The notes under the pieces were generated by a model. The model made no database searches. It was not told the DNA's origin and worked only from the letters and a program-made list of their open reading frames with translations. From the NCBI RefSeq assembly GCF_000691145.1, contig NZ_ASJC01000004.1, positions 186,001 to 250,000 on the forward strand: a stretch of DNA of 64,000 nucleotides. The letters run 5' to 3'. The position numbers were made by a program, and so were the translations under genes. Origin of the DNA: Bacillus altitudinis 41KF2b (GTDB lineage: Bacteria > Bacillota > Bacilli > Bacillales > Bacillaceae). Every line of letters starts with the position of its first letter. The first letter of the stretch is position 1. This document shows positions 36,450-46,905 of the stretch, one piece after another.

Positions 36450-38407
36450 TACTTCTGCGCCTCCTTATTCTTTTTCTCTGTTTCAATCACTTCTTCAACA
36501 GGAATATAGTAGCCATCGTCATATTCAAATGAACGTAAAATCATTGTTGCGAATACACCGATTAAGCCGATAACGCCAATCCAGTACCATTCAAATACAA
36601 GACCGAATGCACCAAGTCCGAAGAATGCAGACATGATCAGCGGTCTGCCTGAATTGTGCGGCATGTGAATTTTCTTGAATTCTTTTTCAGGATGAACGTC
36701 TACATTGTTTTGCTTCCAATGATGGAATGCATCTGGTGACGTCACTTCTGGAAGTGCTGCAAAGTTATAATGCGGCGGAATTGCAGAAGATGTCGCCCAG
36801 TCAAGCGTACGTCCTTCTCCCCAGCTGTCTCCAGACACTTCACGTTTCGCGTGTCTCCAGCTGTAGTAAATGTTATAGCAAAGGATGATGAATCCGATAC
36901 CCATCATGAATGCACCAATTGTTGAAATAAAGTTTAGTGCAGTCCAGCCATCTTCTGGTCCATACGTATAAATACGTCTTGGCATTCCTTGCAGTCCTAA
37001 GAAGTACTGCGGGAAGAAACAGATGTTAAATCCGATCATGAATACCCAGAAGAACCATTTGCCGATTCGTTCGTTTAACTTGTAACCAAACATTTTCGGA
37101 TACCAGAAAACAAGACCTGCAAAACAAGCAAATACAGTACCTGCGATTAATACATAGTGGAAGTGGGATACAAGGAAGTACGTATTATGGTACTGGTAAT
37201 CCGCAGCTGCCATCGCAAGCATAACTCCAGTCACACCACCGATTACGAAGTTCGGGATGAAACCAAGTGCCCAAAGCATTGGAGATGTAAAACTGATACG
37301 GCCTCGATACATTGTAAAGAGCCAGTTAAAGATTTTCACACCTGTTGGTACAGAAATCGCCATTGTTGTGATCGAGAAGAATGAGTTAACCGCTGCACTG
37401 TTCCCCATTGTAAAGAAGTGGTGAACCCACACAAGGAAACTAAGAACAGAGATTGCCACAATCGATACAACCATCGCTTTGTAACCAAACAACTGCTTTC
37501 TTGAGAACGTCGCAAAGATTTCTGAGAAAATACCGAAAGCCGGCAGGATAACGATATATACCTCAGGATGTCCCCAAATCCAGAAAAGGTTCGCCCAAAG
37601 CATTGGCATACCGCCCGCTTCGAGTGTAAAGAATGCTGAACCGAATAAACGATCGAATGTCATAAGTGCTAAAGCAACTGTTAAAACAGGGAATGCGAAA
37701 ACGATAATGACAGACGTGATCAATGTTGTCCATGTAAACATCGGCATACGCATAAGCGTCATACCTTTTGTACGCATTTTTAAGATGGTCACCATGAAGT
37801 TAATACCTGTCATTAGTGTACCAATACCTGCAATTTGGAGCCCGAGCAAGTAGTAGTTCTGTCCAGGTCCTGGTGAGAAATCATTTCCGGCGAGCGGCAT
37901 GTAACTCGTCCAGCCTGCACTTGGTGATCCTCCAATAACGAAGGAAATGTTGAACAGCATTGCTCCGACCATAAATGTCCAGAAGCTCAAGTTGTTCAAA
38001 TAAGGGAATGCAACGTCACGTGCACCAATTTGAAGAGGAACCACGACGTTGATTAAACCAATTAAGAATGGCATCGCCATGAATAAAATCATGATCGTAC
38101 CATGCGTTGTGAAAATTTCATTATAGTGGTTTGAATCTAAAAACGTATTATTAGGAAGCGCCAGCTGCGCGCGCATCATCAGTCCGTCTACCCCACCGCG
38201 GAAGAACATAATCACAGCAGCAAGGATATACATGATTCCAAGCTTTTTATGATCAACTGATGTCAGCCATTCTTTCCAGAGCCATTTCCACTTTTTGAAG
38301 TAGGTTAAAACAAACACAATGGCAATGGAAGTAAGAGCGATAGAAATTTGCGCACCAAGAATTAATGGGTCTCCAGTTACAAAAAACTCATCCCATTTTA
38401 AATGCAT
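36449..38407 (-). CDS. qoxB: Cytochrome aa3-type quinol oxidase subunit I QoxB
   Basis: 652 residues with about fourteen membrane segments. This subunit holds heme a and the heme a3-CuB centre that reduces oxygen. CuB ligands are in [15 protein letters not shown] near residue 282, with the cross-linked Tyr, and in WVHHFF near 330. The heme ligands are in SHFHYVL near 415, and the first low-spin heme His is in [11 protein letters not shown] near 103. It pumps protons while oxidising menaquinol. The ATG lies 27 bases downstream of qoxA. Confidence 0.96.
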   Translation of the reverse strand: MHLKWDEFFVTGDPLILGAQISIALTSIAIVFVLTYFKKWKWLWKEWLTSVDHKKLGIMYILAAVIMFFRGGVDGLMMRAQLALPNNTFLDSNHYNEIFTTHGTIMILFMAMPFLIGLINVVVPLQIGARDVAFPYLNNLSFWTFMVGAMLFNISFVIGGSPSAGWTSYMPLAGNDFSPGPGQNYYLLGLQIAGIGTLMTGINFMVTILKMRTKGMTLMRMPMFTWTTLITSVIIVFAFPVLTVALALMTFDRLFGSAFFTLEAGGMPMLWANLFWIWGHPEVYIVILPAFGIFSEIFATFSRKQLFGYKAMVVSIVAISVLSFLVWVHHFFTMGNSAAVNSFFSITTMAISVPTGVKIFNWLFTMYRGRISFTSPMLWALGFIPNFVIGGVTGVMLAMAAADYQYHNTYFLVSHFHYVLIAGTVFACFAGLVFWYPKMFGYKLNERIGKWFFWVFMIGFNICFFPQYFLGLQGMPRRIYTYGPEDGWTALNFISTIGAFMMGIGFIILCYNIYYSWRHAKREVSGDSWGEGRTLDWATSSAIPPHYNFAALPEVTSPDAFHHWKQNNVDVHPEKEFKKIHMPHNSGRPLIMSAFFGLGAFGLVFEWYWIGVIGLIGVFATMILRSFEYDDGYYIPVEEVIETEKKNKEAQK

Positions 38408-38434
38408 AACGGCCTCCTCCTTTCCTTAGTCAGT

Positions 38435-39391
38435 TTATTCGTTTTCTAGTTTTCTTTTATAGTTCTTCACATTCTCGAAAGGATCTGTCTTGGAATGCGG
38501 AGAAACTGATTGGTAACCTAAACGTTTGCGTGCTTGGAGTGCATATTCAGAATCCTCTCCGTGCTTCGCAAAAGATAAATGTGTTGATGAGAATGTCTGC
38601 ACATCTGCAGCATCAGGAAGCATCAAGTAGTCATACGTTTTCTTCGTTAACTTTGGTGCTTCTTTTTTCGTTTTATTTACCCATTTATCATAGTCAGACT
38701 GCGTCATCGCATTGACTTTGAATTTTTGCTGAGCAAAGCCTTCGCCTGTGAAGTTGGCGTTTCTTCCTTCATATGTGCCTACTTCATCAGCTTGAAGATA
38801 TTGTTCCATTTCCATTCCAGCCATCGCATACTTCTCCCCGCCTAGCTGAGGAATCCATAGTGATGCCATTGTATCAGCGGAAGTGATTTTGAATAAAACC
38901 GGCTGATCTTTTGGAATGTTTAAGTAGTTCACTGTTTCAATATTTTCCTCTGGATAGCTGAAGATCCATTTCCAATCAACTGCTGTAGCATAAACGACAA
39001 GTGGATCTTTATGACTTGTTGCTTGAGGCGCCTCTTCCAAAGAGTAAATGGTTTTTACAGTTGGAACTGAAAGGGCAGCAACGATTAATATTGGGATCAC
39101 TGTCCAGACAACTTCTAGAAGCGTATTCCCGTGTAGTTCTGGGTTATAAGAGGCGTTTCCAACGTCCTTACGCTCACGGTATTTAACCAAAATGATGGTA
39201 AACAGTACAAATACCGCACCAACGATAAAGAGCATGAATCCAATAGATAAAAGGATTAAGTCTTTTTGTTGTGCTGCGACTGGTCCTTTAGGATCTAAAA
39301 CAGCGATATTGCTGCAACCTCCTAATACAAAAACACTCACGAGCATCGCTAATAAAAGCATAGGTTTAATGGCTCTGAACAAGAAGATCAC
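38435..39391 (-). CDS. qoxA: Cytochrome aa3-type quinol oxidase subunit II QoxA (lipoprotein)
   Basis: 318 residues. A lipoprotein signal peptide ends in the lipobox LGGC, placing the lipidated Cys near residue 26. Two membrane segments (about 43-65 and 90-110) precede the cupredoxin-like domain. The CuA ligands are absent, as expected for a quinol oxidase. WIPQLGGEKYAMAGM near 172 is conserved. The first frame codon is ATG 39394, but the site AAGGAAGG is adjacent to it. The GTG at 39391 gives MIFLFRA as in B. subtilis and is preferred. It is the first gene of the operon. Confidence 0.93.
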   Translation of the reverse strand: MIFLFRAIKPMLLLAMLVSVFVLGGCSNIAVLDPKGPVAAQQKDLILLSIGFMLFIVGAVFVLFTIILVKYRERKDVGNASYNPELHGNTLLEVVWTVIPILIVAALSVPTVKTIYSLEEAPQATSHKDPLVVYATAVDWKWIFSYPEENIETVNYLNIPKDQPVLFKITSADTMASLWIPQLGGEKYAMAGMEMEQYLQADEVGTYEGRNANFTGEGFAQQKFKVNAMTQSDYDKWVNKTKKEAPKLTKKTYDYLMLPDAADVQTFSSTHLSFAKHGEDSEYALQARKRLGYQSVSPHSKTDPFENVKNYKRKLENE

Positions 39392-39875
39392 CATCCTTCC
39401 TTAAATAATGTATAAATTGCTGAATAATTGTGAAAAGCCATCTGCCTTCGAAAACTTTTCTTCCCTTTGTAATGCTATCAAAATCTGTTGGAGTTAGCTC
39501 CCCTTTTTTCAAAAGTTCATTTATTTTTCAACAGATTTCTATTGAAATGTCATAAATTCGCCATAAATTTATATTATTGCACACACAATAAATTTCTAGG
39601 AATTTGAAAAGTTGAGAGTTGAAGGCAAAGGACAAACAATCAAGAACTTTGTCAAATTTAGGTTTACCACAATAAAAAAGTTTGGTCAAATTTCAATTTA
39701 ACTTAATGAAATTTTATCTAGGTAAACAATTCTAAAATAGGTATCCCCATATTTAACAAAAACCTTACTCATTTTAACGCAAGTCGACAAGAAAAGAAAG
39801 TATCGATCCTCCGCCTATGCGCTGTAATGATTGGTAATGGTGATAAATGAGTGGAAACTCGCTAAAGACTTCCAG
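39392..39875. other. Upstream region of the qox operon
   Basis: About 480 AT-rich bases between qoxA and the terminator of the preceding gene. No gene is supported on either strand. Several AT-rich stretches could serve as -10 elements, but none has a convincing -35, so no promoter is assigned. No riboswitch or tRNA-like structure was recognised. Confidence 0.5.
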
Positions 39876-39900
39876 CAAAAAACCGGCTTATCGCCGGTTT
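39876..39900 (-). terminator. Terminator of the gal operon
   Basis: AAACCGGC and GCCGGTTT form an 8-bp stem around TTATC; on the minus strand it is followed by six T residues. Confidence 0.85.
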
Positions 39901-39905
39901 CTCAT

Positions 39906-40988
39906 TTATTCATCTCTCACCAAAATGTCTGGTCGTCTATAGATGCTTCCTTCATGTTCTATGTCTATATACGTCCACTTGCCTGTATAGGTTAAAAAGC
40001 GATTTCCTTCTTTCTCGACGACCATCGTATCTTCTGATTTCAATCCTGGTAAGGAAGGATTCCAAGTGAATACTTGATGAAGCTGGATCTCTTCCACCGA
40101 TGAAGGAACTGCAATGATCTCTCTAGACACAAATCCAGTCTTGCCTCCTTGGTGAAGCTTTTTCCAGCTATCAGGAAATCCTTCTTTTTCATATTGAGCA
40201 ATGCCTGCCTTCAATACATCTCCAATGGTTTTCCCTGGACGAGTAGCCGCATTCATGACCGTGTCAATTCGCGCAAGCCTTTCCTTGTTTTCTTCAAGCT
40301 CCTTTGGTAGCTGTCCAAAGTAAACGGATCTTGTGACATTTGCCACGAGTCCATGCCGTTCAGCACAAAGGACAACCAGTGCATGCTTTTGAAGTGCTTT
40401 TTCTGTTGGGATCGGGTGGCGATATTGATGAATCCGGTCATCTGTCGCCACAAGCAGCACTTCTATCGTCATCCCCTGCCCGATCGCTCTTTGAGCAACA
40501 AGCGAAGCAATTTCATGCTCCGTCTGTCCTGGAACGATTTCTTGGCAGACACTTTCTACAATAACCGCTGTTTCATGACAAAGGGTTTCGTATTGGCTGA
40601 GCTGTGGCGCTGAAAGGATCGATCGAACACGAGACAAATCAGGTTCGATCCATTCCACTCCTTCCATGTGAATGTCCGCACCGATTCGTTTGTCTTTTAT
40701 GAGTGTTTGAATGTAAGGAGTCTCATCCTCAAACCAATCCATTGTGACGACTTGAAAGGGATGGTCAAAATACGCCATTTCTTCTTCAATGATTCGTTTT
40801 TCTTCCATTTGATTCACAACTAGGACAATATCGTCTTTCAACACAAGTAGCTGACAAACGCCCTCTGGCGTGTTTAACACAATGTGGTTTCTTCTTCCTC
40901 CTGTAAGCCAAGAAAAGTTATTACGCTTTTGAATGAGAACTCCGTCGAGTTGTTTTTCTTCCATTAAAGTTCTTACCTGTTCAATCAT
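39906..40988 (-). CDS. M24-family (creatinase/aminopeptidase P fold) protein with altered metal site
   Basis: 360 residues. The N-terminal creatinase-like domain (about 1-130) contains LDGVLIQKRNNFSWLTGG. The C-terminal pita-bread fold (about 140-360) contains PGQTEHEIASLVAQR. In active M24B enzymes five residues (Asp, Asp, His, Glu, Glu) bind two metals. Here the region of the first two reads VVLCAERHGLVANVTRS, so the Asp residues appear replaced, and the Glu of T-V-E-P reads TWNPSLPG. The last Glu (KSEDT) remains. A peptidase function is therefore doubtful. The start at 40988 has AGGTGA upstream and lies 7 bases after the galT stop, so it is the last gene of the gal operon. Confidence 0.75.
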   Translation of the reverse strand: MIEQVRTLMEEKQLDGVLIQKRNNFSWLTGGRRNHIVLNTPEGVCQLLVLKDDIVLVVNQMEEKRIIEEEMAYFDHPFQVVTMDWFEDETPYIQTLIKDKRIGADIHMEGVEWIEPDLSRVRSILSAPQLSQYETLCHETAVIVESVCQEIVPGQTEHEIASLVAQRAIGQGMTIEVLLVATDDRIHQYRHPIPTEKALQKHALVVLCAERHGLVANVTRSVYFGQLPKELEENKERLARIDTVMNAATRPGKTIGDVLKAGIAQYEKEGFPDSWKKLHQGGKTGFVSREIIAVPSSVEEIQLHQVFTWNPSLPGLKSEDTMVVEKEGNRFLTYTGKWTYIDIEHEGSIYRRPDILVRDE

Positions 40989-40995
40989 CAACTCA

Positions 40996-42516
40996 TCACC
41001 TGCCTGTATGGAGTGTTTGAATGAAACGTTTAAATGCTGTTTTCCCTTGCTCTGTTCTTTTAAACACACCCGCCTGCGCGAGTATACGAGAAAAAATGAG
41101 GCCGATTTCTTTTTGTAAGATGGTTTCTACGTTGTCCTTCGTAAAGGTATTCTCTTCGATCAGACGCTCTGCCCATGACTCGTGCTTCATGATAGACGGG
41201 CAGGCTTTGATTTCTTCAAGAGGTTTTTTGGATAGCAGCGACGCTTTTAGCTGGCTTAATTCCTCTGCTAATCTTCCAGGAAGGACGGCGAGACCCATGA
41301 CCTCAATTAATCCGATATTCTCTTTTTTAATATGATGAACTTCTTTGTGCGGGTGGAAGATTCCGCCTGGGTGCTGCTTGTCTGTACGATTATTTCGTAG
41401 CACGAGATCTAATTCGTACTCATCCCCATGACGGCGTGCGATTGGTGTAATGGTATTGTGCGGGGTCTCTCCTGTATGTGAGAACAGCCCCGCTTCTGGA
41501 TCTGAATACATTTTCCACTCATGTAATATAAAATCCGCTGCCTCCGCAAGTGTCTGCTGGTCGCTGCTTTGAAGCCTAATCACTGACATCGGCCATTTCA
41601 CAATACCCGCCTTCACCCTCGGAAACTTTTCGAGAGAAATCACTTCTTCCATCTTTGCTTTCGCCATCGGAAATTCATGAGCACCACCTTGAAAGTGGTC
41701 ATGACTTAATATGCTGCCTCCAACAATGGGAAGATCAGCATTTGATCCTATGAAATAGTGCGGATATATCGATATGAAGGAAAGCAGACGCTCGAAGGTC
41801 TTTTTAGATATCTGCATTGGTTCATGCTCGCCCTTGAACACAATACAATGTTCGTTGTAATACACATACGGCGAGAATTGCATAAACCACGACTCATTTG
41901 TAAGTGTCACCGGAATAATCCGGTGATTCTGTCTTGCTGGGTGATTGATGCGTCCCCCAAACCCAACGTTTTCTTTACAAAGGAGACAAAGAGGATATTG
42001 CTTTTGACTCAGCTTTTTGGCTTCAGCGATCGCTTTTGGGTCCTTTTCCGGTTTCGATAGATTAATCGTGATCTCAAGCTCACCATCTTCTGTCGGTGTA
42101 AACCACTGCACGTTTTTGGCGATTCTGCCTGTATGAATATAGTGGGCATGCTGCTGCATTTCATAAAACCAGCTTGTCGCTGCCTTTGGCCCGCAATGCT
42201 TGCGTTTCTCTTCAAACTTTGCATAGATGACACTCGGAGGCGCCACCAAGCAGCCCATGATTTTGGCATCTAATAAATCACGATACGTATCTGTCCCGTC
42301 AGGAATAAGACCTGTTTCAACTGCCCAATCGAGCATCGGCATTAAGATGTCTTCAAGGTCGCTGTCTCCTGAGACTGTTCTTGCCTCAGCATCATCGAGA
42401 CCAAGCACCTCTAGCAGCCGGTTCCTTGTATAATCCATATCTAGTGGTGATATTAGCTCTTTATTGATCCCGTATTGAATCAGCTGTTCTAGCTTTTCAA
42501 AAATATCAATCGCCAT
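40996..42516 (-). CDS. galT: Galactose-1-phosphate uridylyltransferase GalT (type 2)
   Basis: 506 residues, the long Firmicute type. It exchanges UMP between UDP-glucose and galactose-1-phosphate in the Leloir pathway. NVGFGGRINHPARQNHRIIPV near residue 186 and the stretch IVGGSILSHDHFQGGAHEFPM near 265, with its HDHFQGG core, mark the nucleotide site and catalytic His region. The ATG at 42516 has GGAGG upstream and lies 31 bases after galE. Confidence 0.93.
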   Translation of the reverse strand: MAIDIFEKLEQLIQYGINKELISPLDMDYTRNRLLEVLGLDDAEARTVSGDSDLEDILMPMLDWAVETGLIPDGTDTYRDLLDAKIMGCLVAPPSVIYAKFEEKRKHCGPKAATSWFYEMQQHAHYIHTGRIAKNVQWFTPTEDGELEITINLSKPEKDPKAIAEAKKLSQKQYPLCLLCKENVGFGGRINHPARQNHRIIPVTLTNESWFMQFSPYVYYNEHCIVFKGEHEPMQISKKTFERLLSFISIYPHYFIGSNADLPIVGGSILSHDHFQGGAHEFPMAKAKMEEVISLEKFPRVKAGIVKWPMSVIRLQSSDQQTLAEAADFILHEWKMYSDPEAGLFSHTGETPHNTITPIARRHGDEYELDLVLRNNRTDKQHPGGIFHPHKEVHHIKKENIGLIEVMGLAVLPGRLAEELSQLKASLLSKKPLEEIKACPSIMKHESWAERLIEENTFTKDNVETILQKEIGLIFSRILAQAGVFKRTEQGKTAFKRFIQTLHTGR

Positions 42517-42547
42517 TCCCTTTGTCTCCTCCCTTGCCTGCTACACG

Positions 42548-43540
42548 TTACTCACTTTGATAGCCATCTGGATGTTTCTGAAACCAATCCCATGCACTTT
42601 GAATGATGGTGTGGAGATCTGCATATTGCGGCTTCCATCCTAGTTCTTTCAGCGCTTTTTCTGATGAAGCAATCAGCTTAGCCGGATCACCCGCACGTCT
42701 TTCTGCCACCTGTGCTGGAATGGCATGCCCCGTCACTTCTCTTGCAGCTTCTACGACCTGCTTCACAGAGAAGCCTGTGCCGTTCCCTAAGTTGTACGTC
42801 GCGCTTCCTTTTCCTTCACGCAGACGCTCAACCGCTAGAATGTGTGCCTCTACTAAATCCATGACATGAATGTAGTCTCTAATGCATGTACCATCCTCTG
42901 TTTCATAATCATCACCGTAAATCATGATTTGATCACGCTTTCCTAAAGCCACTTGTAGAATAATCGGAATTAAATGCGTTTCTGGCTGATGATCTTCACC
43001 GACAATCCCTTCTGTATGAGCACCGGCTACATTAAAATAGCGAAGCACAACATATTCAATACCATATGCCTGCTCAGACCACTTCAGCATTTTCTCAATC
43101 GCGAGCTTCGTTTCCCCATAAGGATTTGTTGGGTTCGTCTCATCCGTTTCAACGATCGGTACACGCTTTGGTTCACCATATGTCGCAGCAGTTGAAGAGA
43201 ATACAATGCGTTTCACATCAAATTCATTCATCACCTGAAGTAAAGCCGTTGCCCCTCCGACATTGTTGTCATAGTACTTCAGCGGGTCTGTTACACTTTC
43301 TCCAACAAGTGAATCTGCCGCAAAGTGCATGACCGCTTCTATGTCATGCGTTTGAAAAACCCGTCTTAAAAAAGCATGATCCCTTAAATCTCCCTCTTCT
43401 AATACGGCACCCTTTACGACTGCCTCTTTATGACCTGTCTGCAAATTATCCACAATTACTACTTGTTCTCCTTTAGCCAAAAGAGCCGCTACCGCATGAC
43501 TGCCAATAAAACCTGCTCCCCCACATACTAAAATTGCCAT
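42548..43540 (-). CDS. galE: UDP-glucose 4-epimerase GalE
   Basis: 330 residues. The NAD site GGAGFIGSH is at the N-terminus, [10 protein letters not shown] near 80, SSTAATYG near 122 and the catalytic YGETK near 147. It regenerates UDP-glucose from UDP-galactose. GGAGG precedes the ATG at 43540, which shares its A with the galK stop (TGATG), so translation is coupled. As I recall, B. subtilis keeps galE away from galKT; here all three are together. Confidence 0.94.
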   Translation of the reverse strand: MAILVCGGAGFIGSHAVAALLAKGEQVVIVDNLQTGHKEAVVKGAVLEEGDLRDHAFLRRVFQTHDIEAVMHFAADSLVGESVTDPLKYYDNNVGGATALLQVMNEFDVKRIVFSSTAATYGEPKRVPIVETDETNPTNPYGETKLAIEKMLKWSEQAYGIEYVVLRYFNVAGAHTEGIVGEDHQPETHLIPIILQVALGKRDQIMIYGDDYETEDGTCIRDYIHVMDLVEAHILAVERLREGKGSATYNLGNGTGFSVKQVVEAAREVTGHAIPAQVAERRAGDPAKLIASSEKALKELGWKPQYADLHTIIQSAWDWFQKHPDGYQSE

Positions 43541-44718
43541 CAAAATTCCTCCTTCGTTAATTCTCTAGCGCCGCCTCCAATTCCAGCTGTGTAAAAAGAG
43601 GCTTGAATGCCTGTTTTTTCTTGATAAATCGCACCTGTTTCTTCTATAAATGAGTCCAGAAGCTCTTCTTTCACAATGCTGACGGTACAGCCCCCAAAGC
43701 CAGCACCTGTCATACGGGAACCAATCGCCCCTGGATGTTGCCATGCGGCTTCAGCCAGTGCATCTAGCTCAAGCCCAGTGACTTCATAATCATTCTTTAA
43801 AGAAAGGTGAGATGCCTTCATGAGTGCACCTAGTTCTTCCATTTTATCATCTTTCAGAAAATTTACTGCTTTCATGGTCCTCTCGTTTTCCGTGATGGCA
43901 TGTCTTGCACGTCTTCTACACGTTTCATCTTGTATCAAATGATCATGCTTAGCGAATTCATCCTCCGTGAGCTCACATAAATGACCGATATCTAATTCTT
44001 TTCTAAGATCGCTTAAAGCAGATTGACATTCCGAACGGCGCTCATTGTATTTGGAATCTGCAAGTGTTCGTTTTTTATTTGTATTGGCAATGACAAGTGC
44101 CAGACCCTCTTGCCGAAATGGGCTGTATTCAAAGGAAAGCGTGTCACAATTGAGCAAAATAGCGTGACCATCTTTTCCAAGACTAATTGAAAATTGATCC
44201 ATAATGCCGCAGTTCACGCCAATAAACTCATTTTCAGCACGCTGCGCAAGAAGGGCTAGGTCGATTTGCGTTACACCGAATGACGACCATTCATTGATCA
44301 AGACAGCCGTGACGAGCTCAATAGAGGCAGAAGATGACAGACCTGCGCCATTTGGAATATTGCCAGCATACACAATATCAAAGCCTTCTTTCACATCCAT
44401 GCCTGCTTCGATAAACTGTTGGAATACTCCCTTCGGATAATTCGCCCAGCCGTCCGATTTTGAGAAAGCGATTTCAAAAAGGTCGAACTCTTTCACACCT
44501 TCTTCTTCAAAATTCAAGGAATACATTCTGACGCGTCCATCTGATCGTCTTGCTCCCGCAGCATATGTACCAAGAGTGAGTGCACATGGAAAGACATGGC
44601 CCCCATTATAATCTGTGTGTTCACCAATCAGATTGACTCTGCCTGGGGCGAAAAAATAGCGGAGTTCTTCCTGATCTCCAAATTGCTGGTGAAATGCTGC
44701 TCGTAATGTGTCGATCAT
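43540..44718 (-). CDS. galK: Galactokinase GalK
   Basis: 392 residues of the GHMP kinase family. The galactokinase signature [15 protein letters not shown] is near residue 27, the ATP-binding [11 protein letters not shown] near 120 and the third GHMP motif [13 protein letters not shown] near 338. It phosphorylates galactose at C1. ATG 44724 is only one base after AAGGGG, so ATG 44718 with 7-base spacing is used. It is the first gene of galKET plus the M24-type gene. Confidence 0.94.
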   Translation of the reverse strand: MIDTLRAAFHQQFGDQEELRYFFAPGRVNLIGEHTDYNGGHVFPCALTLGTYAAGARRSDGRVRMYSLNFEEEGVKEFDLFEIAFSKSDGWANYPKGVFQQFIEAGMDVKEGFDIVYAGNIPNGAGLSSSASIELVTAVLINEWSSFGVTQIDLALLAQRAENEFIGVNCGIMDQFSISLGKDGHAILLNCDTLSFEYSPFRQEGLALVIANTNKKRTLADSKYNERRSECQSALSDLRKELDIGHLCELTEDEFAKHDHLIQDETCRRRARHAITENERTMKAVNFLKDDKMEELGALMKASHLSLKNDYEVTGLELDALAEAAWQHPGAIGSRMTGAGFGGCTVSIVKEELLDSFIEETGAIYQEKTGIQASFYTAGIGGGARELTKEEF

Positions 44719-44749
44719 ATCCATTCCCCTTTTCTCTTCTGATAATCTT

Positions 44750-44779
44750 ATTTTAGTTGCCCCGTCAGCTGAAGTTCAA
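44750..44779 (-). promoter_or_regulatory. Probable sigma-A promoter of the gal operon
   Basis: TTGAAC (44779-44774) and TAAAAT (44755-44750) are separated by 18 bases on the minus strand, in the short gap shared with the divergent AraC-type gene. Confidence 0.55.
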
Positions 44780-44899
44780 TGGTAAAAAAATCGTTAAAAA
44801 ATACCCTTTTTTTGCTGTGAATGGTACGATGTGATATGAGGTGTAACATGATTCAAAATAGAAAAAGGTTGTTTTTTGCTGTGAAGGAGGGTTTCCAAT

Positions 44900-45745
44900 T
44901 TGAAGAAGGAAGCATTTGCATTTCGTTTTCACCATTCTGATGTGACATTGCCGGCCCAAATCTGGTCTGTTGGCTGGGAAGTTCAATCATCTTCGTTATA
45001 CAGCTGGAATGGCGTAGAGCGGAAGGATCAGGGCAAGTGCATCTTTCAGCTCACACTGTCTGGACACGGCATGATTGAAATCGGACAGAAACGATTCAAA
45101 GTATTGCCTGGACAGGCCTTTCTGGTGAAAAGCCCCAGTGCTTATCAATACTATTTTCCAGAAGACAGTGAACATTGGGAATTTCTCTATTTAACACTTT
45201 ATGGGGAAGCCTGTGACCTTTGCTTTGATCAATTTATCGATCAAGGAAAGCAGGTCATGCGTTTTCATCCGAATTCCAAACCGATCCGCCTGCTAAAGAA
45301 GATTTATGATGAAGCCAGTGAAAGACGGATTACCAATCCATTTGAGGGGTCTAGCCTTGCTTATCAATTTGTCATGGAACTGTATTCATATTTGCCAAAG
45401 CTTGAGGGACAAATGGAGAAATGGCCTGAGCCCATCGTCCAAGCGGCCTTATTTGCAAGCCACCATTTTCACGAGGAGATTGGGCCTGACGATATGGCAG
45501 CTGCGGCACGTTTATCCAAAAGTCATTTTACGAGGGAATTCAAAAAGGCCACTGGCTTCACACCGATTCATTATTTAACCAATATTCGTTTAGAAAAGGC
45601 GGAAACGTTACTGAAAACAACGAAATACTCGATTGAAGAAATCGCCATACAGTGCGGCTACCGAAACGCGAATTACTTGAATAAAGTCTTTCGAAAGAAA
45701 ATCGGCATGTCTCCAAAGCAACTCCGGGAAACAAGCGATGCATAA
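44900..45745 (+). CDS. AraC-family regulator, probable activator of the gal operon
   Basis: 281 residues. The N-terminal cupin-like sensing domain (about 10-150) contains VLPGQAFLVKSP near 66. The C-terminal AraC domain has two helix-turn-helix units: MAAAARLSKSHFTREFKKATG near 203 and IEEIAIQCGYRNANYLNKVFRKKIG near 240. The start is TTG at 44900, 8 bases after GGAGGG. It is divergent from galK across a 180-base gap, the usual place for a dedicated regulator. Galactose as the inducer is inference. Confidence 0.83.
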   Translation: MKKEAFAFRFHHSDVTLPAQIWSVGWEVQSSSLYSWNGVERKDQGKCIFQLTLSGHGMIEIGQKRFKVLPGQAFLVKSPSAYQYYFPEDSEHWEFLYLTLYGEACDLCFDQFIDQGKQVMRFHPNSKPIRLLKKIYDEASERRITNPFEGSSLAYQFVMELYSYLPKLEGQMEKWPEPIVQAALFASHHFHEEIGPDDMAAAARLSKSHFTREFKKATGFTPIHYLTNIRLEKAETLLKTTKYSIEEIAIQCGYRNANYLNKVFRKKIGMSPKQLRETSDA

Positions 45746-45746
45746 T

Positions 45747-45781
45747 AAAAAGCAGCCGCTTTTCAATTGGCTGCTTCTTTT
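45747..45781. terminator. Bidirectional terminator after the AraC-type gene
   Basis: AAAAAGCAGCC and GGCTGCTTCTTTT form a stem around an 11-base loop between convergent genes. Confidence 0.8.
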
Positions 45782-46037
45782 ACGCTTTCGTCAGGTCAAC
45801 ACGAATTCTCCCTTGTCTTAAAACAATGGTCATTTGCGTATCAGGGGTCATTAAATTTTCTAAAATGTCCGTTGCTGTTTGAAGCGCAATGTCCATTCGG
45901 TTGATCTTTTCCTTTTCTTGCTCAGAAAATGCTCCTGGATGTGCGGTCATTTCCTTGACTAGCCTCAACACTTGTTCATGCTGCTTTTCTGTTTGTTGAT
46001 ATATGGCATCATATAATTCGTCTGGCCTGCTGCTCAT
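45780..46037 (-). CDS. Conserved hypothetical protein, 85 residues
   Basis: A soluble, mostly helical protein with charged segments (YQQTEKQHEQVLRLVKEM) and a short beta-like end (TIVLRQGRIRVDLTKA). No domain is recognised. The ATG at 46037 follows AGGTGATG at suitable distance. It lies 26 bases downstream of the GtrA-like gene on the same strand, so they are probably co-transcribed. Confidence 0.6.
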   Translation of the reverse strand: MSSRPDELYDAIYQQTEKQHEQVLRLVKEMTAHPGAFSEQEKEKINRMDIALQTATDILENLMTPDTQMTIVLRQGRIRVDLTKA

Positions 46038-46063
46038 TTCACATCACCTATCTTTTTCATGTG

Positions 46064-46483
46064 TTAAATCGCATCTTCTTTTGTTTTCTTGAAGACGAAC
46101 CATTTACTGGCGACATAATTGACCACGACAATCACAAAGTTAACAAGAATTTTTGCGACGGTTTCGTTGAGCGCCATTTGGCTCACAAATAAAATCATCA
46201 GCCCCAGATCTACACCTAGAGACATGAGACGGACACTAAAAAATGAAGAAAGCTCACGCATCAGGCTTTTTGTGTCACGAGCCTTTTGCTTGAAGACATA
46301 CTTCTTATTGGTGATATAAGCAAAGAGCACAGCAAATACCCATGAAACAACCGTTGCTGTTTTGTAATCCATAGAAAACATCTCAACGAATAAATAGAAG
46401 CTGACTATGTTGACAATGGTTGTACACACACCCATGATCAGATACATGACAACTTCTTGATACTTTTGAAAAAGGCTATACAT
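46064..46483 (-). CDS. ywcD: GtrA-family membrane protein (YwcD-like)
   Basis: About 139 residues with four hydrophobic segments. GtrA features are MGVCTTIVNIVSFYLF near residue 18, WVFAVLFAYITNKKYVF near 48 and VNYVASKWFVFK at the end. GtrA proteins are thought to move lipid-linked sugars across the membrane for cell-surface glycosylation. The frame is open to 46603, but the upstream part looks non-coding. ATG 46483 (12 bases after AGAAGGA) or ATG 46495 are the likely starts. The symbol is given by position and family in B. subtilis. Confidence 0.7.
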   Translation of the reverse strand: MYSLFQKYQEVVMYLIMGVCTTIVNIVSFYLFVEMFSMDYKTATVVSWVFAVLFAYITNKKYVFKQKARDTKSLMRELSSFFSVRLMSLGVDLGLMILFVSQMALNETVAKILVNFVIVVVNYVASKWFVFKKTKEDAI

Positions 46484-46905
46484 GTCTTTCTTCATTCCTT
46501 CTTGGTGAATTCTGTTTCTTTTAGAATACCATCTTAAGAAGAACTTCCCAAACGAACAATATGTGCGTCCTGTAAAGATGAAATTTGTTCTCGCTGATGG
46601 CATATGTCAACCTTATGGGTTTATATGAGTCAAATGATTTAGGTCTTTATCATTATTTTAATTTATAATCTTTTAACTGACTTTACAATTGTTTATTATG
46701 AGAAGTAAGAATTCAATATTTATGGGTTTTTTAGTCATTTTTTTAGGGACGTGGTAGGTGATAGATTTTACAAAATAGGTTAAATGTCATCATTTTTCGA
46801 CAAAAATCTATTTTTGTACTCCATTCACATACACGTACAGTTACTAGACGGTTTGTTCAAGTCATTGGTTGCAGATGAATATGTCTTATTGAACTGGAGG
46901 ATATT
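46484..46905. other. Intergenic region upstream of slrA
   Basis: AT-rich, no gene supported. A possible promoter for slrA is TTGTAC (46815-46820) with TACAGT 16 bases later. A perfect 7-bp inverted repeat ACAAAAA-TCTA-TTTTTGT lies at 46801-46818. No match to a SinR box (GTTCTYT) was seen. Confidence 0.4.

Noticed and set aside
39392..39875. Promoter search in front of qoxA
   Set aside because: Several AT-rich -10-like strings exist but none has a -35 at an acceptable distance, so no site is claimed.
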